NCBI GenBank assembly: GCA_022496185.1
Contig: WTXG01000548.1
Span: forward strand, 1 to 14,454
DNA length: 14,454 nt
Direction: 5' to 3'
Source: Multifurca ochricompacta
Taxonomy: Eukaryota > Basidiomycota > Agaricomycetes > Russulales > Russulaceae
How positions within the stretch are numbered: position 1 is the stretch's first letter; every line of letters starts with the position of its first letter. Under the pieces are notes generated by a model. It was not told where the DNA came from. It saw nothing but the letters and a program-made list of their open reading frames with translations, and searched no databases. A program made the translations under genes and the position numbers. Positions 7,815 to 14,454 of this stretch are shown piece after piece.

Positions 7815-7826
7815 GGGCCCATAACC
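7815..7826 (-). promoter_or_regulatory. primer binding site, initiator tRNA-Met anticodon region
   Basis: On the sense strand GGTTATGGGCCC follows the 5' LTR without a gap. It can pair with the anticodon stem-loop of eukaryotic initiator tRNA-Met (GGGCUCAUAACC), with one G-U pair. Drosophila copia, as I recall, has the same 12 bases at this position and primes from a cleaved tRNA half. This supports both the LTR boundary and the copia assignment. Confidence 0.8.
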
Positions 7827-8318
7827 TGTCAAACAATCATGCTGCTGGTTATACTGACTGTGGTTAGTAGGGGTTAGGCTAAGAAGACAAGTTACTTCAG
7901 AGGTTAGAAGAACTCTCTATACTATCTACACACTAAGAAAGACAAGTTAATAAAGGTTAGTCTAAGGAGTGAAAGTAAGTAAAGAACTTACACTTCAGAG
8001 GTTAGAAGAACTCTGAAGTGAAAGAGACGAAACAGACACCCTTATATACCCATAGGGGTCAGGGGAAATGGTCTGTGCGCACTGGGAATAAGTCCACAAG
8101 TGCCAGACAATAAACAGAGAGGGATAAAGGCCATTGGCCAAAGAGATATCACATGCTTACTGCGCATTACTAAGTCCATCACTAATCAGCTGAGTGAGAA
8201 AGAAATGTAATAAAGATAACATAAAAAGTCCGATACTCCGAAATCTAATCTAATCTAATCTACAGCTGAAGCGAACCTTAGATGCCTGAAGCATCTCCAG
8301 ACACGTCCTGTGTCAACA
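7827..8318 (-). repeat. 5' LTR of element 1 (promoter LTR)
   Basis: 492 bp, the same sequence as 1820-2328 but shorter. The half from about 7988 to 8318 is nearly identical to the left LTR (three single-base differences seen). The part 7868-7986 lacks about 18 single bases and has no insertions. Ends are TGTCAAACA and GTGTCAACA on the plus strand. As the 5' LTR for minus-strand transcription it should carry the active promoter. Confidence 0.93.
8042..8048 (-). promoter_or_regulatory. TATA box of the 5' LTR, element 1 promoter
   Basis: GGGTATATAAGGG on the sense strand. A CCAAT box (8133-8137) lies about 85 bases upstream, inside a GGCCATTGGCC palindrome. A start site would be expected roughly 25-35 bases downstream, close to the hairpin at 7991-8020. 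The start itself is inferred. Confidence 0.65.
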
Positions 8319-8323
8319 GGAAG
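8319..8323. repeat. target site duplication GGAAG, right copy
   Basis: Partner of 1815-1819, immediately outside the right LTR. Confidence 0.9.
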
Positions 8324-8529
8324 CTGAAGTCAAAGGGAAACCAGAGCCTACAGCAGCATCTGGTCAAGAGAAAACCAGGGCAGCAATGCCTCTGGTCTGG
8401 GTCTATCAAGGTGCACACTTACTGTCAGAAACAGCAAGGTCCTCTCAGAAAGGTGGTGAATGCAGGGAGACAGATGGTCCTCCCTCTCTGGATTCTGGAT
8501 CTACATGCTCAAGGCTGAAGTCCCAAGAG
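8324..8529. other. gene-free right flank of element 1
   Basis: About 200 bp of unique-looking sequence, continuous with 1321-1814 before insertion. Two overlapping short plus-strand frames have no recognisable content. Confidence 0.5.
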
Positions 8530-8551
8530 TAGTGTTTAAAAGTCCAGTCCA
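8530..8551 (+). repeat. left terminal inverted repeat, outer element
   Basis: TAGTGTTTAAAAGTCC followed by AGTCCA; perfect 22-bp match to the reverse complement of 9655-9676. Confidence 0.8.
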
Positions 8552-8727
8552 TTGGACCAAAAAAAGACTGCAAACCAGACCAGACCAGACTGATGGCAAC
8601 TGGACCACCAGTTGCAGTTGCCCCAATTTTTCACACATGCAGTCTGCAGTCCATCAACAATGATAGACTGCCTAAAAACCAGACTAGACCAGTATAGACC
8701 GGTCTGGACCGGTCTTTTTGGTGCCTT

Positions 8728-8957
8728 AAAGATAAGATAAGATAGAGCATTCTAATATAGATAACTACCATTGAAAACTGCACAGAATGCAGATAGTGAT
8801 GGATGCATAAGGCTTAAGGCAATCAGAGACACTCAGAATTGTGCATAGAGCAAGTATATTACTATTACTACTATCTACAAAGTTTCAGATCAGATCATGC
8901 ATCTGATCTGAAGTGAGACAAGAATCAGTTACAGTGACTCAAAAATGTGATTCAATG
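8728..8957 (+). repeat. left arm of the long inverted repeat
   Basis: Contains its own small perfect hairpin: TTCAGATCAGAT (8884-8895) and ATCTGATCTGAA (8901-8912) around CATGC. The arm matches 9122-9358 in reverse complement. Confidence 0.85.
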
Positions 8958-9121
8958 TTTGGCACTTCTGGTTATTTGTAAATTAATAACAAAGCTAGGC
9001 CAAACAGAGCCACGTGTTTGGTGTAGGCCTGGCAGATGTACATAATAGCTTTATACCAAAAAAGGAATGATGTAATTATGAGTGGTATTCATGGAGATAT
9101 AGGCAATTTAATCTGATGCAT

Positions 9122-9358
9122 CATTGAATCACCTTTTTGAGTCACTGTAACTGATTCTTGTCTCACTTCAGATCAGATGCATGATCTGATCTGAAACTTT
9201 GTAGGATAGTAGTAATAGTAATATACTTGCTCTATGCACAATTCTGAGTGTCTCTGATTGCCTTAAGCCTTATGCATCCATCACTATCTGCATTCTGTGC
9301 AGTGTTTAATGGTAGTTATCTATATTAGAATGCTCTGTCTTTATCTAATCTAATCTTT
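9122..9358 (-). repeat. right arm of the long inverted repeat
   Basis: Reverse complement of 8728-8957, with the mirrored small hairpin at 9167-9178 and 9184-9195. An extra base near 9210 and changes in the 9300-9310 region are the main differences. Confidence 0.85.
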
Positions 9359-9654
9359 CCTTGTAATAACCAGTCCATGATATATGACCAATATTCCTAC
9401 AGTTTAGTTTATGTGGTTAACTTTAGCACATCTCTTGTCTTGAAAGTGTCTGGGAACTGACCTCTGACCAGTTCGGACTGGTTCAGACCAGTTCTGAACT
9501 GGTTGCATGAAAACCAGTTGCAACCAGTTGTTGGACCAAAACCAGACTGGTATGGACTGGTCCTAAGCAGTCCAGTCTGCAGTTGCAGTATATTTGAGTT
9601 ACTATAGACCAGTTTCCAGTCCAGTCCACATGAAATATATTGAAAAAACTGGAT

Positions 9655-9676
9655 TGGACTGGACTTTTAAACACTA
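9655..9676 (-). repeat. right terminal inverted repeat, outer element
   Basis: Reads GGACTTTTAAACACTA at its outer end on the plus strand; perfect partner of 8530-8551. Confidence 0.8.
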
Positions 9677-9937
9677 CACTCAAGATGTATTTAAGCTGCT
9701 AGGTTACTGAGACAGACCTTAAGTCTGTTCTCTTGTATCTAATACAGGTGTATTCAACTTCATAGAACTCCACTTGAACTCCCTAAGTAGCAGCTTAAGG
9801 AGTCTTCTCCCCAGTAGCTCAGCAGGGCATATTGCTGCTGCTTTTGACTTTGTTTCCTGCATGCACCCCCTCCATATCGTTGTGGGAACTTGAAACTTTG
9901 ACCCAGATTAGATCTTCTCTGCTAGAATTCGAATCTT
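9677..9937. other. gene-free spacer before element 2
   Basis: About 260 bp with no frame, RNA gene or repeat that I can assign. Confidence 0.5.
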
Positions 9938-9942
9938 GAGTG
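9938..9942. repeat. predicted target site duplication GAGTG, left copy
   Basis: The five bases directly outside the left LTR of element 2. By analogy with GGAAG at element 1, GAGTG should recur after the right LTR, which is outside the window. Confidence 0.5.
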
Positions 9943-10454
9943 TGTCAAACAATCATGCTGCTGGTTATACTGACTGTGGTTAGTAGCGGGTTAGGCTAAA
10001 GAAAGACAAGTACTTCAGAGGTTAGAAGAACTCTATATTACTATCTACATACCTAAAGAAAGACAAGTCTAATATAATAGGTTAGTCTATAGGTAGTGAG
10101 AGAGTAGAGTAAAGGGAACTTACACTTCAGAGGTTAGAAGAACTCTGAAGTGAAAGAGACGAAACAGACACCCTTATATACCCATGGGGCCAGGGGAAAT
10201 GGTCTGTGCGCACTGGGAATAAGTCCACAAGTGCCGGACAATAAACAGAGAGGGATAAAGGCCATTGGCCAAAGAGATATCACATGCTTACTGCGTATTA
10301 CTAAGTCCATCACTAATCAGCTGAGTAAGGAGAGAAAGAAGTGTAATAAAGATAACATAAAAAGTCCGATACTCCGGAATCTAATCTAATCTAATCTACA
10401 GCTGAAGCGAACCTTAGATGCCTGAAGCATCTCCAGACACGTCCTGTGTCAACA
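9943..10454 (-). repeat. 3' LTR of element 2
   Basis: 512 bp with the same ends, hairpin (10123-10152), TATA box and four AATCT units (10378-10397) as the element 1 LTRs. It differs from both at several places (for example CCATGGGGCCAGG, TGCGTATTA, and a GTAAGGAGAG insertion-like change near 10325), so it is an independent insertion. Confidence 0.92.
10174..10180 (-). promoter_or_regulatory. TATA box of the element 2 LTR
   Basis: Same GGGTATATAAGGG element as in the other LTRs. In this 3' LTR it points leftward into the spacer and the nested DNA element. Confidence 0.55.
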
Positions 10455-10461
10455 TCCCTCC
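10455..10461 (-). promoter_or_regulatory. polypurine tract of element 2
   Basis: Sense strand GGAGGGA next to the 3' LTR, identical to that of element 1. Confidence 0.65.
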
Positions 10462-10954
10462 ATGGTGAAGGCATCGATCATTAAGATGGAATGAATTGAA
10501 TGAGCACACTGCTGTTCACAATTGAATGAACATGTCACCAGCCAGAGATCCAATTCTCTAACTCTTTGTGAGCTTTGCATACGAGTTGTAGATTCGCTTA
10601 TGCAAGTCTACACACCTCTTGCGTCACTCTCGAGGTCGAGAACGTGCTCATGTGGCATGGTGGGAAAGTGAAACTGGTGAACAAAGTCTCCAGATTCCAG
10701 CTCCTTCATTCCAGCACTAGTCCAAATCCAGTTACCATGAGATCAAAAGATGATCTAGGCAGAGACTTTGTAAGGCCATCTGCTAGCATCTCTCCAGTGG
10801 GAGTTCGCACCAAGTCTATCTGGTGTGATTCTACATACTCCCTAATGGCATGGTACTTTATTGGTATGTGCTTTGATCGCCTTCCTGTGACAGGGTTTAA
10901 TGCAAGATCTACTGCACCCTTATTGTCACAATGCAGTTGTATGGGTGAATAACT

Positions 10955-11218
10955 TCATATCCCAATCCTGCATAAAGTCCTATACCACGCTGCCTGATTT
11001 GAAGCCTCAGCAAGGCTCATATACTCGGCTTCAGTGGTGGACTGTGCTACTGTCTTTTGTTTCCTGGAGCACCAGCTAATGGCTCCATTGCAAGGAAAAG
11101 ACATAGCCTGAGGTGGAGTGGCGGTCCTCTTGATCTCCCCATGAGGAATCCGCAAAGCCATGAAGGCCAACTTCACCATTCCCTCCAGAATAGCGCAACT
11201 TGTAGTCTTTTGTAGCAT
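10955..11218 (-). CDS. RNase H middle fragment, element 2
   Basis: Only the second half is true sequence: NGAISWCSRKQKTVAQ, the TEAEY motif and ASNQAAWYRT match element 1 RNase H. The first part is a shadow frame. It is cut by missing bases near 10975, 10966 and 10948, after which HCDNKGA, an intact Arg codon at 10877-10879 and LADGLTK follow in other frames. Confidence 0.65.
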   Translation of the reverse strand: MLQKTTSCAILEGMVKLAFMALRIPHGEIKRTATPPQAMSFPCNGAISWCSRKQKTVAQSTTEAEYMSLAEASNQAAWYRTLCRIGI

Positions 11219-11462
11219 TTAGATAGGCTAAGACATACTTTGCTAGTCGCATGTGCTGCTGGGAAGGGTTGGAAGCAAATTGGCTAAGGCGTGCAACAGC
11301 AAAACTAATGTCAGGTCTGCTTCCAATCTGCACCCAAAGCAGAGACCCCATTAACTGCTGATACCTCTTAATATCAGAGGTAGATGCCTGGTCTTCAAAC
11401 TTGACCAAATGAACATCCACGCCAGAGGGTAGAGGAGTATATACTGGGTTGGAATCCCCCAT
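11076..11462 (-). CDS. RT end and RNase H start, element 2
   Basis: 128 codons starting MGDSNPVYTPLPSG, through YQQLMGSLLWVQIGSRPDIS in uninterrupted frame (this is the junction broken by a deletion in element 1) to the first RNase H Asp in GFADSSWGD (about 11150). The last few residues are shifted by missing bases near 11090-11096. The following RNase H part (TEAEYM, 10955-11218 frame) continues in another frame. Confidence 0.83.
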   Translation of the reverse strand: MGDSNPVYTPLPSGVDVHLVKFEDQASTSDIKRYQQLMGSLLWVQIGSRPDISFAVARLSQFASNPSQQHMRLAKYVLAYLNATKDYKLRYSGGNGEVGLHGFADSSWGDQEDRHSTSGYVFSLQWSH

Positions 11463-11472
11463 TCCAAACCTC

Positions 11473-12279
11473 TCAACTATGAGGATACATAGGCTGTCTG
11501 GTCGATATCCAGTGTCTTGTTAGGACGATCCCTGGTGATGTTAACTCCAAGGTAGGACTGGATTTCGCCAAGATCGTCATCTCATATCGGCTAGATAGAG
11601 AGTCCTTCAGCCATTGAATCTTCTTAGTGGAGGACCCAAGTATAGTGATGTCATCAACATATAAAATGACGAAAAGTGAACCATCCCCCTCTTGGTGATG
11701 ATACACATATACTCCTGCATCAGAGTACGTCCGAGTAAAGCTCAGTTCATTGAGAACTGCATGGAATTGTAAGTTCCATGCTCGGGAAGCTTGTTTGAGG
11801 CCATACAGAGCCTTCTGTAGCCTACAAACTTTGGACTCTTGTCCAGCAACGACGAAACCAACAGGTTGCTCCATATAAATCTCCTCATCCAGATCGCCAT
11901 GCAGGAATGCCGATTTGACATCCATCTGGTGGATTTCCCAATCCTCAAGCGCGGCCAACGCTAATAATAGTCTAAGAGACTCAAATCTGGCGACTGGGGA
12001 GAAGGTTTCATCGAAGTCCACCCCCTCTATTTGGGTGAACCCTTTTGCTACAAGCCTAGCACGAAAGCGTCCATCTGCTTTCAATTTAAAGACCCACTTG
12101 GACTTTACAGCCTTTCTACCTTCAGGAAGGTCTTCAAGGCGCCACACTTTAAGTTTTTCTAAGGCATCAATTTCATATTGACATGCCTCAAGCCAATCAC
12201 TGGCATTATCAGACTCCATTGCTTCTTTAAAAGTAAGAGGATCCCTATAAGGCGATCCTGCAGCATTGAGTAGATCCAT
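11473..12279 (-). CDS. reverse transcriptase fragment, element 2
   Basis: 268 codons, almost identical to residues 388-622 of the element 1 pol segment. It shows KSKWVFKLK, Asp120 in QMDVKSAFLHG, LYGLKQASRAW and YVDD at 207-210 (11650-11661). Differences from element 1 include FDETFSPVAR for FNETFSPVTR and VWRLED for VWCLED, each pair explained by C/T changes at CpG sites. The frame is lost near 11576 by one missing base, after which the last ~30 residues are out of frame. Confidence 0.87.
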   Translation of the reverse strand: MDLLNAAGSPYRDPLTFKEAMESDNASDWLEACQYEIDALEKLKVWRLEDLPEGRKAVKSKWVFKLKADGRFRARLVAKGFTQIEGVDFDETFSPVARFESLRLLLALAALEDWEIHQMDVKSAFLHGDLDEEIYMEQPVGFVVAGQESKVCRLQKALYGLKQASRAWNLQFHAVLNELSFTRTYSDAGVYVYHHQEGDGSLFVILYVDDITILGSSTKKIQWLKDSLSSRYEMTILAKSSPTLELTSPGIVLTRHWISTRQPMYPHS

Positions 12280-12901
12280 CTGACCAAGTCTGGAAGAACC
12301 TGCACAAACTCTGCATTATCCTCATTGTAGAAACGAGGATTCAGACGACGATTCCGATTGGGACGTGCAGTATCCAAGTCTAAATCTTCTTGGATTGCCC
12401 TATCTCGTCGTTCAGAGCGTGGACTTGTCCTCTGAAAATTAGGTTGAGGAATTCTGTCTGCAATTCTTTGTGATTTTCTGATTGCCTGGTTCTTTTGGGA
12501 GGGGAGGATGGTTCCATGATTTGGATGGAGGGGTCTGATATATAGTCTGAGGTGTGTGGTGTCTACATTACGTGTGGGTGTGGTAGGCTGTGGTGCTAAT
12601 TGAGGAGGTACTATGTCCTCCTGTTCCTCTTCCAGGTCTTCCTCATCTTGAGGAGCCTCAGGAACATGCGTAGCAGTTGCTGGTGGTGGCTGGACTGGGC
12701 CACCAGGTAAAGTAAATGAGCCACCTTCTAGGTTGCTCTATGGTTTTCTGCTCTGTGTCCTTATCAGAGCGGGATGGGAAGGATCTCTCATCAAATGTAA
12801 CATCTCGTGAAAAGATGAGAGACCGGGTACGACTATCCCAAAGTGTATAGCCCTTAGAAGTGGGCTCATACCCGACAAAGACGGCTTCCCTGCTTTGGGA
12901 T

Positions 12902-13126
12902 CTAATTTACGCCGCTTGCCCTCTGGAACATGATAATAGGCTTTGCAACCAAAGACCTTGAAATACGAGACATCTGGTTTGTTCCCAACCAGAAGCTCAA
13001 GCGGAGTTTTCCACTTATTAGAACGGATGGGAGTTCTGTTATATATATGACATGCTGTCTCAACAGCACACTCCCAGAAACCAAGAGACAGGCCGCATCG
13101 TGCAGCATGCTAGTGCCTTTTTCCAT
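12902..13126 (-). CDS. integrase C-terminal fragment, element 2
   Basis: 74-codon frame; its first 11 residues (MEKGTSMLHDA) are the correct continuation after the integrase Glu, then a missing base near 13094 shifts the rest. The correct reading of the following segment (FWECAVETACHIYNR type, then the KGY-type tail) is in another frame. Kept only as part of the broken polyprotein. Confidence 0.5.
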   Translation of the reverse strand: MEKGTSMLHDAACLLVSGSVLLRQHVIYITELPSVLISGKLRLSFWLGTNQMSRISRSLVAKPIIMFQRASGVN

Positions 13127-13304
13127 AATGGTTCTATTAATCTCTCGGCCCTTCCATTCTGTTGTGGACTATACGGCATCGTAAGTTTATGCTCTATGCC
13201 ATAATCTTCAAGCGTTGCCTTCAGCGCCTTGTTCACATACTCGCCACCACGATCTGTATGAAGACACTTGATTTTATGATTAAATTTATTTTCAAGTAGT
13301 GTCT

Positions 13305-14261
13305 TCAGTTTATTAAAACTGGTGTGAACAGATCTTTAGACTTCATTGGAACGATTAAAGCGTATCTGCTAAAGTCGTCCAAGAAGGTGGCAAAGTATAG
13401 ATTCCCTTGTATTGAACTGCACTGCAAGGGACCTACGAGATCACTATGAAGGATCTCAAGGGGGGCTGATGCGCGCTTTGAAGATGGGGGAAATGGAAGA
13501 CGATGGGACTTGCCCATTTCACAGCCATAACATGGCTTGTCTTCCACTTGGCTATTATTAATTCTGAGGCCTTTAACCGCCTCAGGAGCATATCTTTTCA
13601 GGGCCTCTTTTGACATATGGCCCATTCTTTGATGCCAGATTTCTAGTGAGGCAGATGCAGATGTATGGATACTGCTTAGGACGTGTTTGCCTAGTACCCA
13701 ATACAATTTGCCAAACTTCCATGCTTCCGCTATAATGTTTTCGCCATATTTTATTGTTGCCTTCTTGTTATCAAAGAACACAGTTGCCCCTTTTTCTACT
13801 AGGGCACTGGCGGAGAGTATTTTATGTCCTCCAGGCATGTGAAGCACGTCACTCAATTCCAAGTCAAAACCTTGATCTGTTCTGATGATCACAGTTCCAA
13901 CTCCACTTGTTTTAACTATGGAGTTGTCACCTAGTGATACTTCATGGGTTTTGTCGACTTTATAAGTGTCAAAGTCTTCAAGGTTTGGACTGAAATGAGC
14001 CGTTGCACCACTATCAAGCATCCAATAATCTGAGTTGATATCCAGATTATAGGTGTGAACATAAAGGCGAATGCGAGGTGCTTCATGCACCTCCTCTATT
14101 TTGCCACTACCATTAACTACGGTGGCTATAGTATTAACATGTTGGGCCTCAGCCCTCTTCTTGTTCCCTGCCTTGCCCTTTTTGGCATTCTCCAGGTCCT
14201 TCTTCTTCTTTGCGCAAGCATTGGACTTGTGTCCAGGCTTTTGACAATAGAAGCAGACCAC
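13305..14261 (-). CDS. zinc knuckle, protease and integrase N-terminal half, element 2
   Basis: 318-codon uninterrupted piece. Order: CX2CX4HX4C zinc knuckle with the normal Gly before His (14214-14255), Lys-rich linker, protease DSGA (14004-14015), integrase HHCC zinc site (WHQRMGH, CYGC), first catalytic Asp in LHSDLVGP, then directly QCSSIQGNLYFATFLDDFSRYALIVPMKSK in two short pieces of unbroken frame. It is continuous where element 1 has its 5319 deletion, which proves that the integrase is one frame. It ends at a missing A near 13318. The upstream boundary is a frameshift, not a real start. Confidence 0.85.
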   Translation of the reverse strand: MVCFYCQKPGHKSNACAKKKKDLENAKKGKAGNKKRAEAQHVNTIATVVNGSGKIEEVHEAPRIRLYVHTYNLDINSDYWMLDSGATAHFSPNLEDFDTYKVDKTHEVSLGDNSIVKTSGVGTVIIRTDQGFDLELSDVLHMPGGHKILSASALVEKGATVFFDNKKATIKYGENIIAEAWKFGKLYWVLGKHVLSSIHTSASASLEIWHQRMGHMSKEALKRYAPEAVKGLRINNSQVEDKPCYGCEMGKSHRLPFPPSSKRASAPLEILHSDLVGPLQCSSIQGNLYFATFLDDFSRYALIVPMKSKDLFTPVLIN

Positions 14262-14454
14262 CCCTGTGAACCAGGGGCAGCAGCGGGAAGTGGTGATAAA
14301 TTTGTAGGTTTTTTAGATTGACAGGTGCAGCCTTAGATAGGACTGCACTACCACTTCCCGAGGGACCTGCCAGGCGGACTCTCCTTCATTCAGGAACCTC
14401 TGCACAAGGTCCTGAGGAGAAAGACGCTCTGGGTCGCCAGAGGCCAGTATGGAG

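Larger units (their letters stand above)
1820..8318 (-). mobile_element. full-length Ty1/copia LTR retrotransposon, element 1
   Basis: A 6,499-bp element reading on the minus strand. It is bounded by LTRs at 1820-2328 (3' LTR) and 7827-8318 (5' LTR), both starting TG and ending CA, and by the direct repeat GGAAG outside them. Next to the 5' LTR is a primer binding site (7815-7826), and next to the 3' LTR a short purine tract (2329-2335). Inside lies one long frame in the order gag, protease, integrase, RT, RNase H. Integrase before RT is the diagnostic copia order; in gypsy elements it follows RNase H. The frame is broken by single-base deletions near 5319 and 3217 and a stop at 2747-2749, so this copy is probably non-autonomous as sequenced. 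The LTRs differ by only a handful of substitutions, pointing to a fairly young insertion. Confidence 0.95.
8728..9358. mobile_element. 631-bp palindromic (foldback/MITE-like) element
   Basis: Two arms, about 8728-8957 and 9122-9358, are reverse complements around a 164-bp centre. Over the inner 214 bp (8744-8957 against 9122-9336) I count three substitutions and one single-base gap, about 98% identity; the outer ~15 bases are less well matched GATAA/GATTA repeats. The ends read AAAGAT and ATCTTT, and CCTT lies directly outside each (8724-8727, 9359-9362), a candidate 4-bp target duplication. No coding capacity. It lies inside the outer TIR element, suggesting nested insertion. Confidence 0.75.
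8530..9676. mobile_element. probable non-autonomous DNA transposon with 22-bp TIRs
   Basis: The 22 bases at 8530-8551, beginning TAGTGTTTAAAAGTCC, are the exact reverse complement of 9655-9676. Just inside both ends are many ACCAGT/ACTGGT and GACCGGTC motifs, often palindromic (for example GCAACTGG and CCAGTTGC near 8597-8617, and a run at about 9468-9530). Terminal repeats plus dense subterminal motifs fit a hAT-like MITE. There is no transposase. Removing the inner element 8728-9358 leaves about 516 bp. I could not find a clean 8-bp target duplication, so the hAT assignment is tentative. Confidence 0.6.
9943..14454 (-). mobile_element. Ty1/copia LTR retrotransposon, element 2, cut by the window edge
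   Basis: Second member of the same family, in the same orientation. It starts with its 3' LTR (9943-10454) and purine tract (10455-10461) and runs through RNase H, RT, integrase, protease and part of gag to the window edge. The last base corresponds to about 6342 of element 1, so by comparison about 2 kb (rest of gag, leader, 5' LTR) should follow. Nucleotide match to element 1 is very high, but the coding part lacks about twenty single or paired bases relative to it and has few extra ones. It keeps ancestral-looking residues where element 1 has changed (zinc-knuckle Gly, HTDRGGE, the RNase H Arg codon). Confidence 0.93.
10706..14454 (-). pseudogene. gag-pol polyprotein of element 2, many frameshifts, 5' part outside the window
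   Basis: Same domain order as element 1. Aligned to it by eye, bases are missing near 14264, 14315, 13318, 13140, 13094, 12891, about 12740 and 12728, about 12552, 12521 and 12487, 12301, 11576, 11480, about 11090-11096, and about 10975, 10966 and 10948. Two extra bases lie near 14373-14383. Each shift is small and the right amino acids resume in another frame. Catalytic motifs survive: zinc knuckle, DSGA, HTDRGGE, YVDD, RNase H acids. The C-terminal end reads past the element 1 stop to TGA 10706-10708. I do not treat this as an expressed gene. Confidence 0.88.

Noticed and set aside
7592..7836. Two overlapping 64-codon minus-strand frames near the primer site
   Set aside because: Short, without motifs, one starting inside the LTR; possible upstream frames but no evidence of use.
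8522..8529. Possible 8-bp target duplication of the outer DNA element (CCCAAGAG against CACTCAAG)
   Set aside because: Only about half of the positions match, so it does not support a hAT-type duplication.
8460..8663. 67-codon plus-strand frame and its counterpart 9483-9683 on the minus strand, sharing VVFKSPV
   Set aside because: The shared residues come from the terminal inverted repeats, not from a protein family.
1..14454. Search for a bacterial-type defence system, CRISPR array, tRNA or rRNA
   Set aside because: No repeat-spacer pattern, no tRNA fold and no rRNA sequence noticed; the content is eukaryotic transposon DNA.

Overview
The window is eukaryotic, transposon-rich and poor in host genes. 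It holds two copies of one Ty1/copia-type LTR retrotransposon family, both reading on the minus strand, separated by about 1.6 kb that carries a nested inverted-repeat element. The polyprotein style, the compact DNA-transposon remnants and the absence of host exons suggest a filamentous fungus, most likely an agaricomycete basidiomycete. That assignment is inference from recalled similarity, not proven by the sequence.

Layout. 1-800: three degenerate copies of a ~200 bp unit. 800-1814: no convincing gene, but a hairpin cluster of GGGTAT-type repeats at about 1199-1320. 1815-8323: a full-length copia element (1820-8318) bounded by a 5-bp target duplication GGAAG. It has two LTRs, a primer binding site, a ~930 bp leader, one long gag-protease-integrase-RT-RNase H frame broken by two single-base deletions and one nonsense change, and a purine tract. 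8324-8529: gene-free flank. 8530-9676: a probable non-autonomous DNA element with 22-bp terminal inverted repeats, into which (8728-9358) a 631-bp palindromic element has apparently inserted. 9677-9942: gene-free flank. 9943-14454: a second copia element starting with its 3' LTR and running off the right edge inside gag; its coding part carries about twenty small deletions.

How the parts work together. In each copia element the right-hand LTR is the 5' LTR and promoter, so transcription runs leftward. Gag packages the RNA, protease cuts the polyprotein, RT and RNase H copy the RNA starting from the primer site next to the 5' LTR, and integrase inserts the DNA. Catalytic motifs are readable in both copies (zinc knuckle, DSGA, HHCC and DD35E, YVDD, RNase H acids), so the family was active fairly recently. 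Neither copy can make a full polyprotein as read here.

The most notable observations are the half-tRNA-type primer site shared with Drosophila copia, the nearly perfect ~214 bp inverted repeat that could give a long hairpin RNA, and the one-sided excess of single-base deletions in parts of the window, which may be assembly error rather than decay. I see no tRNA, rRNA, CRISPR array or intact host gene.
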